Below are positions 47,640 through 57,965 of a DNA stretch of 64,000 bases, piece by piece. The position numbers and the translations under genes are program-made. Origin of the DNA: Whalleya microplaca (lineage: Eukaryota > Ascomycota > Sordariomycetes > Xylariales > Xylariaceae); the NCBI GenBank assembly GCA_022497155.1, contig MU385775.1, positions 62,001 through 126,000 on the forward strand, given 5' to 3'. The notes below the pieces were generated by a model that worked only from the letters and a program-made list of their open reading frames with translations, did not search any database and was not told the origin of the DNA. Every line of letters begins with the position of its first letter. Positions within the stretch are counted from its first letter, which is position 1.

Positions 47640-47934
47640 ATATGGACTATGAGCTCTCGATCTCGAAGAGCCTCCTAAGAATGCTAGTCAGCTATCACTA
47701 CCAAGTGATCCCACACCCAGAACGCACCTGAGGCACAGTCTTGAAGCCCCAGTTTGCAGGAGTGTCAAGGAGCGTGGGTCCCATTGGTGGCATATTGACT
47801 CGGATATCAGCCGTCAGGTCTTCACCAGCCTCAATAACAAGCACCTGAACGTGAGGATTCTCTGAGAGTCTGGCTGCTAGGACTAAGCCTGCTGTTCCGC
47901 CACCAACAATCACGAAGTCGAATTCATCAGACAT
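47640..47934 (-). pseudogene. GMC oxidoreductase, N-terminal fragment
   Basis: Only the first ~70 residues remain: [20 protein letters not shown], the FAD-binding Rossmann motif GGGTAG, then VLVIEAGED and [12 protein letters not shown], all typical of glucose-methanol-choline oxidoreductases (normally 550-650 residues). A GTGCGT donor after VPQ and a TTCTTAG acceptor could join a second piece, EALRDREL, but the reading then degenerates and the HGxxLGGSS region and all catalytic domains are absent. The start ATG is at 47934. A truncated relic. Confidence 0.82.
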
Positions 47935-48564
47935 GGCTGCTGTATTAGTCGTATATGTTGAAAGTGCAAAGAACAAGATGGGAAAGGTCGTAAGCTTGTG
48001 ATGGTTGCTAGAAGCGATTCTTTTTCTGAGTGTATGCTTTTGGTCGGCCAGATATGATAGAAACCCTCAGGTCTGTCAGACAATGGACAGGTCGAGTTAG
48101 GCCGATATTGGGACATGCTGTGCCGCATATTACAGTCCCTTATGCTTACAAGTCATTTTAGCTCCACTCTACAGACATTATATAGGTTCCCATACGAGGT
48201 CATATGCGGATCTAGCATCTAGTTTCGTGTGAAGTCCCTTCTTCATAGAAGTACCTTTTCTGAAAAGCACGGCAGCTGTAGATTACGATGAGTTTATTAT
48301 ACATGTACAGCTACAATCATGTAGAAGACCAGGTGAATAGATACAAGAATACATTACCAACTGCTTTTACATGTGGAAGCTATATATTGAGGTGGGTAAA
48401 CGAGCATCTCTTGATACTCTATGTCCAAAACCTACTTAACCTTTTTACTACTATTTCTTCACAAAGGGGCTACTAAAGTCTAGGTGACTATCCAGCTACA
48501 CCAACAGTCCAATAATCGCCTAGAGTCCCACCATCGCCTAGAACCCCGCCATAAAAGGATCATT
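47935..48564. other. intergenic region
   Basis: 630 bp with no coding signal. Confidence 0.6.
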
Positions 48565-51015
48565 CTATTCTGGGATTGAATCTGCTTTCATCGCATCTCG
48601 AGGCGGCATCATACTCATCGGCCGCGGTCGTAGGCCTCCCAAGCCAGAAGCCGAGTCCTCTTGCAAAGCAGACAGTCGCTCCTCGGACCGCGACCTTTTA
48701 GGTTTCCTAGCACCCTTTTCAGCGGACGCCTTGACCATCGCGGAGAACAGGGACCCGGGGGCGATTTTTCCCCCGCGCAAGATCGACTTCCGCTTCCGGT
48801 CGGAGGCGGGTTCACTACTCGAGCTCGGCATCATACCGTCTTCCTGTCCGGACTCCAGAGACTGCAGTGTCTCCTCAAGAGTCTGCTCGCGACTTGCTTC
48901 GGCACCGCCGTCGGCCTTGGCGGCGTCATCCATGCCCCGCAGCTTTGCCTGGAAACTCTCCGATACCGCGTGGCCTGACAGACTCAGGGGTCTCAAGCCC
49001 TTGGGCGGCTCGAGCGAGCCCTCGAAGGACCTCTTCTTCTCGCGCCACGAGGGCTCCTTGACGAGGGTGGGATCCTCGCTTAGGCTGGTCTCGCGTCTTG
49101 CTGATTCTTCTAGCTTTTTATCTGGCATTCGTGGCCTCGGGAGCACTTTTCTGCCCCTTCCGCTTGCTTGTAGCCATTTTTCGAAGTCCGGCCGGGATAT
49201 CCTGTCTTCGTCAGCTTCGTCTTTAGTCCCCGCTTCTTCGAATTTCCGCCGTGCTTGCTCGAAGCTTATGCGGTCGGGTTTCCTCTCATTCCGTATAGTT
49301 GGTGCACGAGCGCGTCTGCGATCAACGTTGTCTTCCTCATCTGAGGACTGTGAGTCCACGGGCGACTCCCAGAATGGATGCTTGAGAAGCTCCGAGTATT
49401 CCTGACCGTGTAGCAATTGCTTCCTGAGTTCGGTACGGAATGAAGTTGGCCTCTTCTTGCCTAGGCCATCGCTAGCTCCAAATGAGTCTCCACCCTGTTC
49501 TTCTGACACCACAAAGCCACCCCTGCGCGAGGTCGTACTTCCCGATCGCTGCACCGGTTCGGGCATCATCATCTGCTGGTATGCACGAGCCTCTCTGTCG
49601 TTCTCGTCGTCCGAACTGTCTGCCCTTTTCTTGAATGATCGCTTCTTCGCCGGCGGCGTCTGCCACCGGCGGCAGCGCGCGATGAGTGTAGGGATCTTTG
49701 CCTTGTTTTCCGATCCGGCGTCCTCGACTGCCGTCCACAGAGACCACCAGTCCAGCGCCCGCGCGTAGCTCTTCATATGTCTGCTCAGCATGGCCTTCCA
49801 CTGCTCGTCCTCCTTACAGGCACAGAAGTGCACCGCGACGTTCTCGGCCCAGACGGGCAAACAAGCGGCAATGTCGAAGCCCATGATTGCCGATACCTTG
49901 CCCTCGTGGATCAGGATGTTGGCGCTGGACAGATCGCCGTGCGTCAGCACGCAGGGCCCGGACTCTGGCATGTAGTCCTTCAGGACCTGTATGACCTCGT
50001 CATCTATGTTCTTCTCCTTCAGCCGCCAGTGTATGGTGTTCCAGAACTGTTCGTCCGAATTGAATGGACCGAATCCTTGCGCATGTGTTCCGAACAGATT
50101 ATCATGATGCTGAACCGGGCCCCCATTCAAATTAGAAATCAAGTCTCCGCTGAGCCGCCGCCACTGATCTATATGGCGAGCGACCTCCCTTGCGATACGT
50201 TCCTTGTCATCCTCCTCGAGATTCCACCATATGTCATACAACCGCTCTCCCGGAACGCGCTCCACGATTGTGATCACCTTGCCGTGCTCCCTCCACCCCG
50301 CAATCACGGTCGGCACGGGGACTCGCGTCACTCGTCTGATTACCTGCGTCGCTTTGACTAACGTGACCTCCTCCGCCTCGTCCGGGGGACCATGATCCAC
50401 AGTCTCTTTCATGACGTACCTATCGCCGATGTACCATATATGGGTCTCCGGATCGTTGTCATGAAGATATAAGCTACTCCTAAACGGCATTGAGTCTAGG
50501 GCTTGGCAGTACGGTGTGCTGCATGCTGGGCAGAAATCTTGTACGTCACCAATGTCGATGAAGTCATCGTCTACGGATGGCGGCGACGGTTGCGAATCTT
50601 CATTGTTCTTGTTCAAGTTTGTTCTGCTTGTGATGATGCTGTCGGTCGGGTGTTCTTCGTCTATGCCTAGGTTACAGCCCATGATCCAATTGAAAATTTG
50701 TCGGGCGCCAGGCAGGTGAATCTTAGGCATGCCTCTGAATCTTGAGCGGGTTGGCTCTTTTGGCCGAGGCTGCTCTTCCGAGATAGGGTCGTCAGGTGTG
50801 GCATTCAGAGGGTCAACAACAATGAAGCCTTCGTCCTCGGGAGCGACATCATCTTCATCAATGAAATCGCCGCCATCATCGTCCGAGATCAAATATGGAG
50901 TATTCAATGCCACTTCTCCAAGCTCATCATTGATGGGCAGATCCTCCACATCCCCAACCACACTCGCTGTGTCTCCCAGCTGTGAGATGGTCGGCGTAGA
51001 TAGGTTCGATGCCAT
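48565..51015 (-). CDS. APH-fold phosphotransferase-like protein with long disordered tail
   Basis: Single exon, 816 residues from the ATG at 51015. The N terminus (1-150) is acidic and disordered. A CPACSTPYC motif (about 162-170) might bind metal. The aminoglycoside-phosphotransferase/choline-kinase fold follows: VMKET (Lys203), TVIAGWREHGKVITIVERVPGERLYD, the catalytic THGDLSSANILI (Asp361, Asn366) and IMGFDIAACLPVWAE (Asp381), which equals the DFG-type metal-binding motif. Residues 420-816 are a charged, low-complexity tail with basic patches (PPAKKRSFKKR, RKPKRSRSEER) that may act in nuclear localisation. Fungi carry many such APH-like proteins of unknown substrate. The key residues are kept, so catalysis is possible. 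It is not evidence of drug resistance. Confidence 0.82.
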   Translation of the reverse strand: MASNLSTPTISQLGDTASVVGDVEDLPINDELGEVALNTPYLISDDDGGDFIDEDDVAPEDEGFIVVDPLNATPDDPISEEQPRPKEPTRSRFRGMPKIHLPGARQIFNWIMGCNLGIDEEHPTDSIITSRTNLNKNNEDSQPSPPSVDDDFIDIGDVQDFCPACSTPYCQALDSMPFRSSLYLHDNDPETHIWYIGDRYVMKETVDHGPPDEAEEVTLVKATQVIRRVTRVPVPTVIAGWREHGKVITIVERVPGERLYDIWWNLEEDDKERIAREVARHIDQWRRLSGDLISNLNGGPVQHHDNLFGTHAQGFGPFNSDEQFWNTIHWRLKEKNIDDEVIQVLKDYMPESGPCVLTHGDLSSANILIHEGKVSAIMGFDIAACLPVWAENVAVHFCACKEDEQWKAMLSRHMKSYARALDWWSLWTAVEDAGSENKAKIPTLIARCRRWQTPPAKKRSFKKRADSSDDENDREARAYQQMMMPEPVQRSGSTTSRRGGFVVSEEQGGDSFGASDGLGKKRPTSFRTELRKQLLHGQEYSELLKHPFWESPVDSQSSDEEDNVDRRRARAPTIRNERKPDRISFEQARRKFEEAGTKDEADEDRISRPDFEKWLQASGRGRKVLPRPRMPDKKLEESARRETSLSEDPTLVKEPSWREKKRSFEGSLEPPKGLRPLSLSGHAVSESFQAKLRGMDDAAKADGGAEASREQTLEETLQSLESGQEDGMMPSSSSEPASDRKRKSILRGGKIAPGSLFSAMVKASAEKGARKPKRSRSEERLSALQEDSASGLGGLRPRPMSMMPPRDAMKADSIPE

Positions 51016-52223
51016 CTGGTTTGGGTACACAATGCAAATGTCCAGTAAAGAACAATAGCAACCAGACTAGGAACCAGACAATCTGCGTTAAAATCTTTAT
51101 TCGGCAATCTGTATGTTCGCTGCACACTCGTGGTGGCTTTTTTCCTCTGTCTCCTTGGAATGAATGTGCGACAAAGAAGCTCGAATCTGCACCGCAAACA
51201 GGCTCTGTATACCCGACCGAGTGCATCACTACACTACCTACATCTAGCCAGAGCTAGCTCTACATCCGGGAGAACTGATTATGAGTTTCGCACACTTTGT
51301 ATATTTGTCCATTTTCTATCAAAGCGGCGTTGAAGTTTTGTATTGGGGTAGACATTCAGGTCCCTCGGGCCTCTGCCCCGACACCCATTCCTGAAGCCAT
51401 TGCCACGCACGTGGTCAGCCATGAGTTTCTGAAACAGTGTTTGATCAAACTTATATTGTATATGATGAAAATAATATTCCACCCAAAGTGAACCTCCTAT
51501 TCTTTGCATCTTGCGATAAGTTTTTTCGTGTTGTGTCTTCAAGTTGGAGCAGCAGGACCAGCGGTAGTGGTGGATTAGATAAGCCCTCACGATAGCTTCA
51601 ATTGCTAAGATCGCCGCGATAGCTATTAACGCTAGTAAGTAGTCCACACCAGTCCACATGCTAATCTTCGTGTCCCACTTTGAAGAGCTCATTGTGGATT
51701 CAGCGCCGAGTAAATGGCGTCATAGCATAAGCCTGCCAACTCTTCCATATCGACGATGTATTATTTAGGTGGACTAATAAGCACTCCTGTTTACTTAACA
51801 CCAATGGGCCTCCGAAGGCAGCTGTAAAACTAATGATAAAAAGGCCCCCCCTTGCTGTAAAACTCCCAAAATTATAGTTAAAGGTGAGAGAGAAATAAAG
51901 ACCCCCGTAGACACCCCGCCAGAATGCTTTGCTGATGCTGCTGGAACGATCAATGCTCGGAGATCTAAAAACGTTGCTGTGCGAAAGCAAGAGATATATG
52001 CGCGCGTGTGTGCATGATAGCCATTTTTTTGCCAGCCTGCCCGCCGAACGAAGAAGAGAAGAGATCAAAAAGGTGCCCTTTCCTTTAAAAGCCTAGAACG
52101 TACTACTAATGGTCCATCACTCATACCATCCATCCATCCGCCCGCCCATCCACCTATTCATACGTACGTACGTAGCAACGAGGACACTACCCGGCCCGAC
52201 CGACCCAGGTATCTAACTTAGTT
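51016..52223. other. intergenic region
   Basis: 1.2 kb between two leftward genes. It includes the weak candidate gene 51279-51692 and CCATCCATCCGCCCG-type repeats near 52130-52150. Confidence 0.5.
51279..51692 (-). CDS. hypothetical small membrane protein
   Basis: A 137-residue open frame with a good ATG context (ACAATGA) and one strong hydrophobic helix (about residues 15-35, YLLALIAIAAILAIEAIV), followed by a basic, Trp/Tyr-rich tail. No family recognised. It could be a real single-pass protein or chance; its position in the promoter region of the APH-like gene also fits a non-coding interpretation. Confidence 0.35.
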   Translation of the reverse strand: MSSSKWDTKISMWTGVDYLLALIAIAAILAIEAIVRAYLIHHYRWSCCSNLKTQHEKTYRKMQRIGGSLWVEYYFHHIQYKFDQTLFQKLMADHVRGNGFRNGCRGRGPRDLNVYPNTKLQRRFDRKWTNIQSVRNS

Positions 52224-53429
52224 TCATACCGCGGGCTTCTCGGCGACGATGCGCCAAGTCGTCGTGATTAGGCGCATGTTATCCATGGTGACGAAGGCCT
52301 GGCCGTCGAGACAGAGGCGATCGATGAGGAGCTTGAAGTGCGGCGGCAGGGCGCGTAGCCTGACGAGCCCGTGGATGACGCGCCGCACAGACCGGAAGTA
52401 GATGTCGACTTTGTCGATGAGAGGGGCCTGCAAGCCATCTATGCTAGGGTTGTCAGCACGCGTGACGGTGAACCCGGCATCGACAAGGGCCTTCTCGAAG
52501 CTCGCCGGTGTCGGCGTGCCCACAGCGCCGATCAAAGGCTTAACGCGGCGCATAAGCCCCGCGTGCACGGGATCTTCGGGGTTGTAGGTCGGTAAGCTGA
52601 CCCAGTCGAGCAGCACAAACTTGGCGCCGGGCTTCAGTAACCGGAAGATATCCTTGAACAGGGCCGCCGGGTCCTTGCAGAGGCTCAGCGCCTGGATCTC
52701 GTAGAAGGCGTCGAACGAGGCGTCGGCGAACGGCAGCGGCAGCTCGTTCTGGTCGTGCACGACGAACTCATTGCTGAGGCCGCACTCCGTGTTGAACTCC
52801 TCGGCCTGGGCGATCTGGTTCGCATCAATGTTGAGGCCGGTCACCTGAGCGCCGCCGTAACTCGTCATGTGCGCGGCGACGCGCCCGCGGCCGCATCCCA
52901 GATCCAGCACCTTCATGCCCGGCTTCAAGTCGATATCCTTCGCGAGAGCCTCCTCCGTGAGCAGCTGGTTGTCCAGCACCGAGGCCTTCTTGTCCATCAG
53001 CGGCGGGATGTACATCTTCTCCACATCACCGAGACTACAGAGATGGTTGAGCACCGAGTAATAGGCCCGAAGGCAGTCTCCTACACGCTGCTGGTAATTA
53101 GGGCCGAAGGCCTTGACCATGGCATCCTGGTCAGCCCAGTCCTGGTTGTAGATCTCATAGGATGACATGAAGTCATCGACCTCCTTGGGGGTCAGGTTGT
53201 GAATGTGCTTGAAGGCCTTGATGAAGGTCTTCCACCGCTTGGGTGAGACGGAACGGTCAATTCTATGATTGCCGTCATGCTGTGTGGTAGTGAATGAGTC
53301 CGGCTTGAGAGGTTTTGACAGCTGCACCTTTTCGGTGCTGGTCTCGCTGGTGCGAGTGGTGTCACTACTGCTGTCGTTCCGGCCAGGTATCGCCGAAGTA
53401 TCTGGGGGATGCGCTACGGTTGCAGCCAT
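52224..53429 (-). CDS. SAM-dependent methyltransferase, sterol-methyltransferase-like
   Basis: Single exon, 401 residues, ATG at 53429. After a disordered N terminus comes a helical segment (about 65-165) and the class I methyltransferase core: motif I VLDLGCGRGR (174-183), an acidic residue in TGLNID, motif II-like FDAFYEIQAL, motif III LLKPGAKFVLLDWV, and a C-terminal region (RRVKPLIGAVGTPTPASFEKALVDAGF) similar in arrangement to the sterol 24-C-methyltransferase (Erg6) C-terminal domain. Erg6 itself has the motif LDVGCGVGGPAR, which differs here, so this is an Erg6-like paralog for an unidentified lipid or small-molecule acceptor. Near the start codon the upstream region holds a TG/TGTGCG-rich tract (53515-53640). 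Confidence 0.87.
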   Translation of the reverse strand: MAATVAHPPDTSAIPGRNDSSSDTTRTSETSTEKVQLSKPLKPDSFTTTQHDGNHRIDRSVSPKRWKTFIKAFKHIHNLTPKEVDDFMSSYEIYNQDWADQDAMVKAFGPNYQQRVGDCLRAYYSVLNHLCSLGDVEKMYIPPLMDKKASVLDNQLLTEEALAKDIDLKPGMKVLDLGCGRGRVAAHMTSYGGAQVTGLNIDANQIAQAEEFNTECGLSNEFVVHDQNELPLPFADASFDAFYEIQALSLCKDPAALFKDIFRLLKPGAKFVLLDWVSLPTYNPEDPVHAGLMRRVKPLIGAVGTPTPASFEKALVDAGFTVTRADNPSIDGLQAPLIDKVDIYFRSVRRVIHGLVRLRALPPHFKLLIDRLCLDGQAFVTMDNMRLITTTWRIVAEKPAV

Positions 53430-56400
53430 GTTACCGGTATTAGTAGGTATTAGGTGCTGGGTGCTAGACAGGGCACTAGTATGAATGGGAACGAGCTGTC
53501 AGGCCGCTCAACGATTGTGTGTGTATGTAGGTATGGATGTGTGCGTGTGCGTAGGTGTGTGTATGCGTAGTGCGTAAGTGCGTATGTGTGTGTACGCGTA
53601 CGTCTGGCTGTCTTGTGTCTGTCTGTCGGTTGTGTGTCTAGCAAAAGGTTGTTACGGAAAAACCGATGATTTTCACACGACGCACCAGCTATTGTGCTTT
53701 TAGGAAATGATTTGATGTGATGGTTTCGTCCGACCCGGTTGGCAGATCACTTAGAGTTTTAGTCGTATGATTGGAAAGATCTGCTCCGGATGACCCGAAG
53801 GATGCACCAGCAAACGCCCAAAGCCGCAGAAAATGACTGGTTTAACGGGCTCAACTTGGTTCCATTGGCTTAGAAAGCCTCCCTCGCGCTTCGCTTTATT
53901 TCCGCCCGCAATAACAAGCTGCAGCTCCCATGCATTTGATCTCCCTGCTCCCCTCTTCGAATCTCCCCCAACCTCCTCCAATGCGTTATTTCTCAGACAC
54001 AGACCGACTATTTGTTTCTTGTTTTGTTCGCATGTGCCATGTGCTAACTGCTAACTGCTAACCTTGTGCCAACCTTGTGCTAACAGGCGCGCCCTTGTGC
54101 CCTGATGCCCTTGTCGGGTTGCTCGGTTCGGAATTCGGTTGGTCTCGCAGTTCTCGAAGTCGGTCTCGTGGAAATTATGATTATGACGATTAACCTATGA
54201 CGTGTTTAGCCTGCTGTCATAACCCGCAGTTGTTCTTGCATTATATTTTTATGAGAGTATGTATGTCGAGAGCGCAATAGGTATGACATCAGACGTAAGC
54301 ACTCTATTGGAAATCCCGTGTGGTGCTGCTGGCAGGCTGGTCGCATGGGAAGTTGGAGATGCTCTTCTTTAACTACATGTTGGCTGGCTACGGATGCTCC
54401 GGTCTAGAAACAGCTCGCATTCCAACGCGAGGAATTCATCTATTTTTTTTTCTTCGTAATTCCGAGCTAACTGTAGCTCGCTTACACATTGCTTTGTTCG
54501 TTGGCCGTTTTTGCTTTGTCGACTTGACCGAGACACGTTCTGGACCCTTGGAAAATCCCCGAAAAGCAATCATTTCGGAATGAAGTCACGAATCTTCGGC
54601 AGTCGACCTCTGTATCCAATCAGGAAACTCCTTGAATGTTAATCTGGGCATGCGGCTCTCTCCTGGTGACCCTGGAACGTCGAATTAAGCTTTGCTGCAT
54701 CGCCACGGCCTAGGTGATCCTCGAAGGTGACGCTCATTGGTCTTGGCTTGCTGTGGACATCCTGCGTATTACTGTATCGGATCGAGCCACGCGAGCGATG
54801 CGTTTCCTCGGGTACTAACGCCGGCTAGGGGGCTGAAAAGTACCTCTACCTAAGGAGACGATCTCCGAGTATTTCCAGATGCCTAAAATGAAGTGTCCTG
54901 GATTTCCATTGGGGCAGTCTGCCGAGGTCATGCCATGTCGTTCCAGTGCCGTTTATCCACGCCAATGTAGGCCCATGTAGGCCCATGTAGGCCCATGTAT
55001 GCCCGAGTAACTGCTAAGTAACTGTATGTTGCGAGTATGTATCGAATGACTGAACAAGTTTCTTTGGTTCGCCTGTTACCGGCTACAGTTTGTTACCAGG
55101 GGACTTGACTCGTAAGGAGTAATAGAAGCAGCGCTAAGATCTCGCATGAGTGTTCGGTCCATCCCAGATTCTTCCATCCTTCACGCTGTCATTCTGTGTA
55201 AGGAGAAGCTTCTATTCCAAATTAGTGCTCGTTGTTGGGCTGGTGGCCGAGACACACCCCCAGGCCAAACAAGCATACAACAATATACTGTCAGAGCATT
55301 GTCAAATTAAAACTTCCTACAGGATATTCTTATTCAAACACTCTTCTGATCCAACTTGGAGATTTATAATCACGTTGAATTTGTGAGACCCTTTTTAATC
55401 CCCTCGTGTCATCAGCTATAATTAAAATCAGGACCTTTGCTGTTATTGTGGTCACGAAGCAAGGGCTGCTGACGTTCGTACATCCCATATTACCATAATA
55501 CTGACGAATGAAGCTATCTCGGTGCGATCTGGGCTTTACTGTTAAGATTTGGCAATTCTCTCATTCTTTTTTTCAAGGTCTCACTTTCTAGCTCTGCTTG
55601 TCATTTTCTCGTACAAATTCAGTGACATTCCACATATACCATCCATTAAACGAATCAAACTCAATGCTCCATACACACAATAGGAGAGGACTTACCCCCA
55701 TTAAAATAGGCGTGTCAGATGTAATGAAGGTGGCCAATCAACCTCATAAATCAATGAAAATAAATAGATGAGCACCTCTACGTCACATGATAATAAGCAA
55801 TGGCTCTATCCCCTTTATTGTTCAACTGTTTTACAGCCCCTCTCCTCACCAACTTACTATAAATCAGGAAACATTATTTAACACACACACAAGCAAATAC
55901 AAACGTAAGAAACTACATTCAAATATCGAGGTAGGAAACGAAACTGCTTGACTACCTCTACTCTCAAGGCCCTCTTTACTATAGGCAACATACTAGTTTT
56001 TAGATCTTAGAATTAGGTCAACACTTTTCCCACAGTAAGTAGACATCGGGATCCAAAATGCCAGTAAACCAGCACGTACTCTAATCCATATAGCCATGCG
56101 TAGGACTTGTAAGGGAAAGACCCCTAACCGTAACACAAATCATGCATCGTCAATGTATAGATACAGTAGGTCTCACATCAGTGATACACCTAACCTTTTA
56201 TCAGAGAACCCTAATTTTTTTCCACAATTAGACTAAGTTCACCAATAGGAGCCACCATATCCAGTAACAGAAGCCGAATGAGGGAATGTACGACGAAATA
56301 GGTATAGTTGCTAAACCTATGCTAGCGAGGTTACAATCGAATATAGTCTCAATTCCAATCGCGCAATTAAGTCGCATTGAAGGAGGAGAGACACAGCGAT

Positions 56401-57965
56401 CTTGCGACTAAAATGCTACAATATAGAAACGACAGGATCCTAGGCTATACTCGTAAGCGTCCTCGCAAGCATAGAATCTCATATCAGGTCCGGGTATATT
56501 CTAGTATACATAGGTATGTGCCGTAGACAACACAGACAGCGACGAGGTGCTGCGATTTCAAACGAAAACAGATAGCGGTAGACGACTGGTTCGTGAAGCC
56601 AGATCGCGGGAACTCCGGAACGGCTAAGGAGAGCTTACGCCAAGTAGATGGAGGGATTCGACGTGCATGTACATGTACGGGTATTACCATGCTGACCACG
56701 CATATTGCGGGGGCAAGCCATCTATGTACTTGTAGACAGGGAATCCTTTGAGACAAAACCCTTATCTGAAACCTGGACCTTTATCATTTCCATAAGGCGA
56801 AGTTTCTGCTAACATAAGTCATTATAAGATGAGTTATTAGGCACTAAGAGCTGTCAGGAGACACATGCAGCATTGCGACTGGCCTTGGGGTTCGTCTATC
56901 ACATGTAATTGTCTACTATTGATAGATCCGTTTCTGGCTATCTAGATGTGCTGTCTCAGTAAGCAGATACATATTTAAATAGTCAGAAATATCCTTAGAA
57001 TAACACACACCAAGGCTTATATATCAAAGGCATGAACAGCGAATTCATTGGATTCAAAGGGGAAGTCTTATGTCGTTAAGCGATACGGTTAATTCTTAAC
57101 TAATACGTGTAGTTGAAACAAGGATACAGGATGTTACTTAAGCAAACATCAGCATCGATTAGACTGAAACAACCATAAGCGAATACTAGTAGCGCCATTA
57201 AGAATGAAGCCTAACTCAACCTGACTCGTGGAAGCGAGTTGAGGGGCACACAACGACGTCCCACAACATTCCAACGCCAGAGAAAACATATCTACGGAGT
57301 ACAGGTTTCTAAGTCAAACATACAACACGATCACACACATGGCACCGAGCTCAGAAGCGAATAAGCCTAATTTAGCTATATATTACCAGATGAACATTAA
57401 GAACTATTTGTGCCTTCGAAAGTGGCCCTGCCCACTCAGCGTGGAGGCTCAGTCGGAGTAAAAGCTCAGCTGTCAGCTCGACGGCGACAAGCAATGTTTA
57501 TCCACATCCACAACACAACCACGACTTGTCCCTCGCGCAGTAGTAAGTTAGTAGCCGCGGCCTCATCACCGTTACCCCGGCGCCCTCGCCCTCCGCCTCG
57601 CGAGTAAAAAAATCGATGCAGACCTAAACCGGAAACATAGAGAATGATATGCGTCTATATATCGGATATGTACCAACAACACAAAACAAACAGGCGTTTG
57701 ATGATGATTTGTGTTGGGGGGAAGAAGCGAAGTGTAAAGCACAAAAACTTGTTGTTAAAAAAAAAAGACGACGACCGTGATGATATTCTCAATCAAATGC
57801 ACTTCCCATGTTTTGCTAGCCAACCCGATAATCCCTTCCTGATCCATTCTAAGATTGACAAGCAACGCCCTTGTTTTGTACCGCGCACAACAAAGCTACA
57901 AAAAAACGCCAATCAGCTTCACACAGCCGTTATATTCGATCGATTGAATTGGTTTCCTCTTACGC
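53430..57965. other. long gene-free region
   Basis: 4.5 kb without a supported gene on either strand. Contents: the TG-rich tract 53515-53640, a CATGTAGGCCC 11-bp tandem repeat (about 54964-54998), and ordinary mixed sequence. No tRNA, LTR or inverted-repeat ends were recognised. The far right is the 3' side of the mucin gene. Confidence 0.55.
54964..54998. repeat. 11-bp minisatellite
   Basis: Three copies of ATGTAGGCCC-type units, with a fourth diverged copy (ATGTATGCCC). Confidence 0.85.

Noticed and set aside
49472..50361. Several overlapping frames within the APH-like gene
   Set aside because: All are shadows of the 816-residue frame, which carries the recognised motifs.
52371..53165. 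Plus-strand frames opposite the methyltransferase
   Set aside because: The minus frame has a continuous class I methyltransferase core; these are shadows.
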